Assembly: GCA_034096865.1 (NCBI GenBank)
Contig: JAWQFJ010016459.1
Location: 1 to 10,216, forward strand
Source: Theodoxus fluviatilis
Lineage: Eukaryota > Mollusca > Gastropoda > Cycloneritida > Neritidae
Direction of reading: 5' to 3'
DNA length: 10,216 nt
Each line of letters opens with the position of its first letter. Positions within the stretch are counted from its first letter, which is position 1. The notes below the pieces were generated by a model. The model was not told the origin of the DNA. It did not search any database and saw only the letters and a program-made list of their open reading frames with translations. A program made the translations under genes and the position numbers. This document shows, piece after piece, positions 7,475-10,216 of this stretch.

Positions 7475-7488
7475 AGGTTCCCCTCCAG
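7475..7488 (+). other. Tandem splice acceptors, 12 nt apart
   Basis: Two AG acceptors in the same phase precede the third exon: TATTTTAG ending at 7476 and CCCCTCCAG ending at 7488. The first adds Gly-Ser-Pro-Pro before VCTMEQ. The second would give a split codon GTC (Val) followed directly by CTMEQ. Both keep the frame. I take the first as the default because it fits the spacing between the MP and CTxEQ motifs of the family. Confidence 0.55.
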
Positions 7489-7533
7489 TCTGCACAATGG
7501 AGCAGTTTCAGAAATGCTACATGGCGAACATCG
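7477..7533 (+). CDS. DEG/ENaC cation channel, internal exon 3 of 3 seen
   Basis: This small exon (57 bases) completes a split Gly codon and reads SPPVCTMEQFQKCYMANI before splitting another codon (G/GTAAGA at 7534, phase 1). The C-T-x-E-Q-[FY]-x-x-C pattern with seven residues between the cysteines follows the MP motif in ASIC/ENaC proteins. It therefore continues exon 2 in the right order and phase. The next expected segment (the Cys-x-Cys...Pro-Cys region and the second transmembrane helix) was not found in the remaining 2.7 kb, so the following intron is at least that long. The first base of the next codon is G. Confidence 0.9.
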
Positions 7534-7590
7534 GTAAGACTTCTGTTCCAGCAATTTTCTCTCGTTTTCTCTCTATCTCATGCTCAACAT

Positions 7591-7671
<81 letters not shown>

Positions 7672-8309
7672 ATTATAATAACAGGGTGACAAAACATTGC
7701 TGACTTTGCTTTCTGTGCGTGAGCCGCTCCTATTTTCCACTCTGTCACCATGTGGTCAGTTCGGCTGCCCACTCAGCACTGTTTTTCTTTCACTGTAAAC
7801 ATCCTCTCCAATTCCATTCCCGCACCAGACTCTTGGACACAAATGCCTACTGAGGCCATACCCTCCCATGCCAGCCTGGCCTTCCTACGCCTCCTTGCAC
7901 TTGCACGCCTTCGTGCCACCACTCTGTTTCTTCTGGACATCTGGCCCTTCCAAGTTCTTGGACAGCAGATGCCCACTCTGCTCCCCTCCCTCTCTTCCCA
8001 CGCATTCCTGGTACCCCCCCCCCCCCCCCCCATCCCACACCCTCTCCATCCCATGCCACGCCTTTCTCTTGACCCCTTCCCGGAACCCGGCGTTTTCCGG
8101 TTTTATGGAATATATGGAGGTGACCACTTGTGCTTAGAGCAGAGTAGAGTAGAGCAGAGTAGAGTACGGACTCATTCTTGCAGCTACTCAATAAATGGAT
8201 GAAATGAGAACCGACTGACTCCATGTCCCTCTGTGCCTCTGCCGCCCAACACTTGGGAGGCAGTGGAAAAGTTTCCAAAACCTGCACCGTAGCCCCAGCA
8301 ACGTCAATG
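7534..8309 (+). other. Start of the next channel intron, no exon seen
   Basis: After the GTAAGA donor come a GA microsatellite (7593-7667), a C/T-rich stretch with an 18-base C run (8014-8031), and a short 15-bp duplication of the type AGAGCAGAGTAGAGT (8136-8165). The 150-codon open frame covering 7750-8202 follows the C-rich composition, shows no domain, and carries no DEG/ENaC motif. Confidence 0.6.
7593..7667 (+). repeat. (AG)n microsatellite, about 37 units
   Basis: A pure AG run that begins 60 bases downstream of the exon 3 donor. Confidence 0.97.
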
Positions 8310-8744
8310 CTGGTGCCGCTACAATACATAGCAACATATATCGTTTTTACGGTAGCATAACTTTTGAGTAGTTTAACCAGCTTCATGTAACTATTCCCAT
8401 GTTTGTTTTTTCGATATATTTCTTCCGAAGATTATTGAAGCTACTGCAATGGATCATAAAGTGTTCTTCATTCCCTATTTCGTGTCTGCAGTATGGACAA
8501 ATGATATTCAACGTCTTATCTTTCTGACAACGCCTATTGACACTCATATAACAAAATCCTAATACGAATCTAATGAAGTTTAACACACAGACCGGAAGCT
8601 CTGCGTGGGACAGACAGGGATAATGTAGAAGTGCAGGCGGCGGGGATATTTTGACAGTGATATCATTCAAACAACGTTCACATTCTAGTCTACTTTTATA
8701 TATTTTATGCACCAAGAATCGTTCGCTACGGTTCAACGCGGAGA
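8310..8744 (-). pseudogene. Non-LTR retrotransposon, C-terminal end of reverse transcriptase polyprotein, decayed
   Basis: Read on the minus strand, this is the 3' part of a LINE ORF. After SALNRSERFLVHKIYKSRLE comes ECERCLNDITVK, then NFIRFVLG, then a zinc-knuckle-like C-x2-C-x8-H-x4-C (CPYCRHEIGNEEHFMIHC) followed by FNNLRKKYIEK. This arrangement is typical of the C-terminus of retrotransposon polymerases common in mollusc and cnidarian genomes (from recall). The frame stops at about 8383 after NMGIVT. The plus-one frame continues with KLVKLLKSYATVKTIYVAMY, so a frameshift separates the last ~25 residues. The run SPPPALLHYPCLSHAELPVC between DITVK and NFIRF looks like extra or shifted sequence. 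The copy is not functional, and its upstream part continues at 9703. Confidence 0.8.
8732..8744 (+). repeat. Target-site duplication, left copy
   Basis: TTCAACGCGGAGA is repeated exactly at 9690-9702. The two copies flank the inserted element. On the minus strand this stretch lies inside the LINE reading frame (Ser-Ala-Leu-Asn codons). Confidence 0.82.
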
Positions 8745-9689
8745 TCCCCCTGTGGGTTGGGGGTAAGTATAGACCCACCGCACCTCTGCGCGTTTCGTAA
8801 GAGGCGAATAACTAGGGACGACTGGCACTTTTGTGGAAAAATACGTGGAGGACGCTGTACAAGAAAAGTGGAGGGGAGATGAAAAAAGGGTGCGAAACCT
8901 TTCCCCTCTCTCTTTCATTCTATCACGTTTCATGCGTTGCAGATGCCCATGTTGTATATGTTGTAAGACTAGCCTACTATGCAGCTTATCAGTCCAGGAG
9001 AGTCGCAGAGCGGCCTTCTCCGTCGTTTGTTTACTGGACTTGACACGTGACCACGGACAGTTCGCTCCTGTCGTCCTGGCTCGCTAAGTCTAAATTGTTA
9101 AAAATAAGACAATTTTGATTTTTTAAAGCTGAATCAAGATATCTGGTTTCAACGGTGCAATATCAATTCGATTGACTTTAATGTGATTATCGAGGCAACA
9201 CTTGGTATGAATAATTTATGTTAAGTATAAGGCAGCAAGAAGCTTTTTCGATCATTAGGAACACGCAACCCAGGGACAGGCTGAGATCGCGTCGGCCGAT
9301 CCCAAGCCTGGCTCCCCTGAGGTCCGCCCATTTCTTTGATAAGGAGGGACTGTCGGCAGACCGTCGGAGACCCCGATTCCAACTGGGGGAGAGACCACTG
9401 TCACCACAGTCTTGGGTTTGTTCTCGGCCCTTGCCATCCGGCCTGGGACCAGCCCGCAGCTCCTTTACCCATGAGTAAAAATAAAGTTGTGGAAAGCAAG
9501 CGACGATTTGTCTAATGCGTGGGCCCATCTACTACCATCAAAGCCTTGTCCCTCACTCCACCACACCTAGTCTTAACTAGTTTAATTGATTTTGTGATTA
9601 ATATCCTTACATAGCCTACAAAGGCTGATAGGCCGAAAAACTCCATTCATTCATTCATTCATTCATCCATTCATTCATTCATTCATTCA
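8745..9689 (+). mobile_element. Non-autonomous retroposon inserted into the LINE remnant
   Basis: The insertion is about 945 bases with a 5' end TCCCCCTGTGGGTTGGGGG and a 3' end of CATT repeats preceded by GGCTGATAGGCCGAAAAACTC. It is flanked by a perfect 13-bp duplication. A tandem-repeat tail and a TSD of this size are signs of target-primed reverse transcription, so it is a non-LTR-type retroposon in + orientation. Its first 60 bases can form two hairpins: GTGGGT 8752-8757 with ACCCAC 8773-8778, and CCTCT 8783-8787 with AGAGG 8800-8804. I recall the phrase CCGCACCTCTGCG...GTAAGAGGCGA from dispersed repeats of other invertebrates. The middle (about 9280-9470) is GC-rich. I see no coding domain in any frame, so it is either a SINE-like element or an internally deleted LINE. 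Confidence 0.75.
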
Positions 9690-9692
9690 TTC
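9644..9692 (+). repeat. (CATT)n tail of the inserted retroposon
   Basis: About 12 CATT units with one CATC interruption. It directly abuts the right target-site duplication and replaces a poly(A) tail, as in several LINE and SINE families that end in short tandem repeats. Confidence 0.9.
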
Positions 9693-9702
9693 AACGCGGA
9701 GA
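9690..9702 (+). repeat. Target-site duplication, right copy
   Basis: TTCAACGCGGAGA is identical to 8732-8744. Its first two or three bases overlap the CATT tail, so the true duplication may be 10 to 13 bp. The base after it returns to the interrupted LINE (minus strand reads FHQIWF into SALN). Confidence 0.82.
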
Positions 9703-10216
9703 ACCAGATCTGGTGAAAGCAATTTCTAAGTCTTTTATACAAGAGGGAAGGAAAGGGAAATTCCTGTAAATACTTCTTGCTTTCGCTTTGGCACGTCATA
9801 GACGTTGAACCAACTTAACGCAGTCACATAGATGGGTAGGTGCATGGTAGATATTCACCAAGTATGATCATTCACGCACAGATACTAGTACACGCACGGA
9901 CAGATTTACGACACAGGGTTGCAGCAAGTATGACATCATCAAGATATTCAAACCCAGAATTTTCCCGTCTTCGTCGACGAGTTTTCAGAAAGACTCTCTC
10001 ACTTGCAGTACCACCATTCTTCCAAATTTTGCAAAGCCAGTTTTTGACAGAAGCTCCTCCATATGATTCGACCATTTTTGTCTTCATGTTGCAGAAGTCA
10101 CCATGAGATACGCTTGTTTTGCAAGCCTGTCCACTGGCATTTTGCACAGCTGTATTTTACAGAGCTAATGGCAGCACGTACACAAAAAGGATGTCTCCCA
10201 GACTCTCCATATGCAT
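9703..10216 (-). pseudogene. Non-LTR retrotransposon reverse transcriptase, upstream part, decayed
   Basis: This is the minus-strand continuation of the remnant at 8310-8744. In one frame, beginning near 10143, it reads KMPVDRLAKQAYLMVTSAT, then a TGA, then RQKWSNHMEELLSKTGFA. In another frame it reads IWKNGGTASERVFLKT near 10020-9985. The order 'MP-x-x-RL-x-K-x-AY', 'W-x-x-x-[IM]-[KE]-ELL-x-x-x-GF', 'VFLK' is one I recall from the thumb/C-terminal part of LINE polymerases, just before the zinc-knuckle segment. At least one stop and one frameshift break it, and the 88- and 91-residue open frames on either strand here are by-products. The remnant continues past the window edge, where the reverse transcriptase core would lie. 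Confidence 0.6.

Larger units (their letters stand above)
6053..7476 (+). other. Phase-1 intron of about 1.4 kb
   Basis: The donor is GTGAGT at 6053 and the acceptor is CTATTTTAG at 7476. The intron holds an open but unrecognised 70-codon stretch, a CA/CG tract, a CTG run, a long polypyrimidine block and about 230 bases of plain AT-rich DNA before the acceptor. A single split Gly codon (G + GT) bridges it. Confidence 0.85.

Noticed and set aside
7750..8202. 150-codon frame and opposing 179-codon frame
   Set aside because: C-rich composition removes stop codons. No motif, no splice support and no DEG/ENaC cysteines were seen. The right end of the minus frame is the frameshifted LINE tail.
8831..9087. 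Cys-rich frame (CPCCICC) as a possible next channel exon
   Set aside because: It lies inside the inserted retroposon. The cysteine spacing does not match the family, and a phase-1 exon with proper borders is not formed.
9187..9528. 113-codon minus-strand frame in the inserted element
   Set aside because: It has no recognisable domain, runs opposite to the element's own orientation as set by its CATT tail, and is explained by the GC-rich core.

Overview
The window looks like intronic DNA from an invertebrate animal genome. The coding signal is split into short exons with GT/AG borders, the spacers are rich in long di- and trinucleotide repeats, and there are decayed non-LTR retrotransposons. 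The style of the retrotransposon C-terminus and of the channel exons suggests a mollusc or other lophotrochozoan, perhaps a marine gastropod. That placement is an inference from recalled families, not a proof.

The only host gene I can support lies on the + strand. Three exons of a DEG/ENaC (acid-sensing-channel-like) cation channel sit at 1401-1582, 5890-6052 and 7477-7533. Their intron phases (1, 0, 1, 1) join into one open frame of about 133 codons. Together they encode part of the large cysteine-rich extracellular domain. The transmembrane segments and both ends of the gene lie outside the window.

Layout. 1-1400: upstream intron or flank, with a G-rich minisatellite, a G13/C16 pair, a GA microsatellite and two unassigned minus-strand open stretches. 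1583-5889: intron carrying an 11-copy array of a 128-bp satellite (1751-3136), a plain stretch, and a nested inverted-repeat element (about 3909-5518). That element holds a near-complete palindrome (arms 4141-4588 and 4627-5067) and a third, diverged arm copy (5069-5340). A GA tract precedes exon 2. 6053-7476: intron with a CA/CG tract, a CTG run and a ~510-bp polypyrimidine block. 7534-10216: start of the next intron, with a GA tract, C-rich DNA, and the decayed C-terminal end of a minus-strand LINE reverse transcriptase.

The LINE remnant is cut in two (8310-8744 and 9703-10216) by a younger + strand insertion (about 8745-9689). This insertion ends in a CATT repeat and is flanked by a 13-bp direct duplication, TTCAACGCGGAGA. 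Removing the insertion and one duplication copy restores an open reading register across the junction, which dates the events: first the LINE, then its decay, with the second element landing inside it.

I found no operon, CRISPR array, tRNA, rRNA or other host gene. Most long open frames here are low-complexity or satellite artefacts. Nothing supports a new biochemical system. The more notable observations are the nested retroposition scar, the long intronic palindrome, the satellite array inside a channel gene, and tandem splice acceptors that would toggle a glycosylation sequon.
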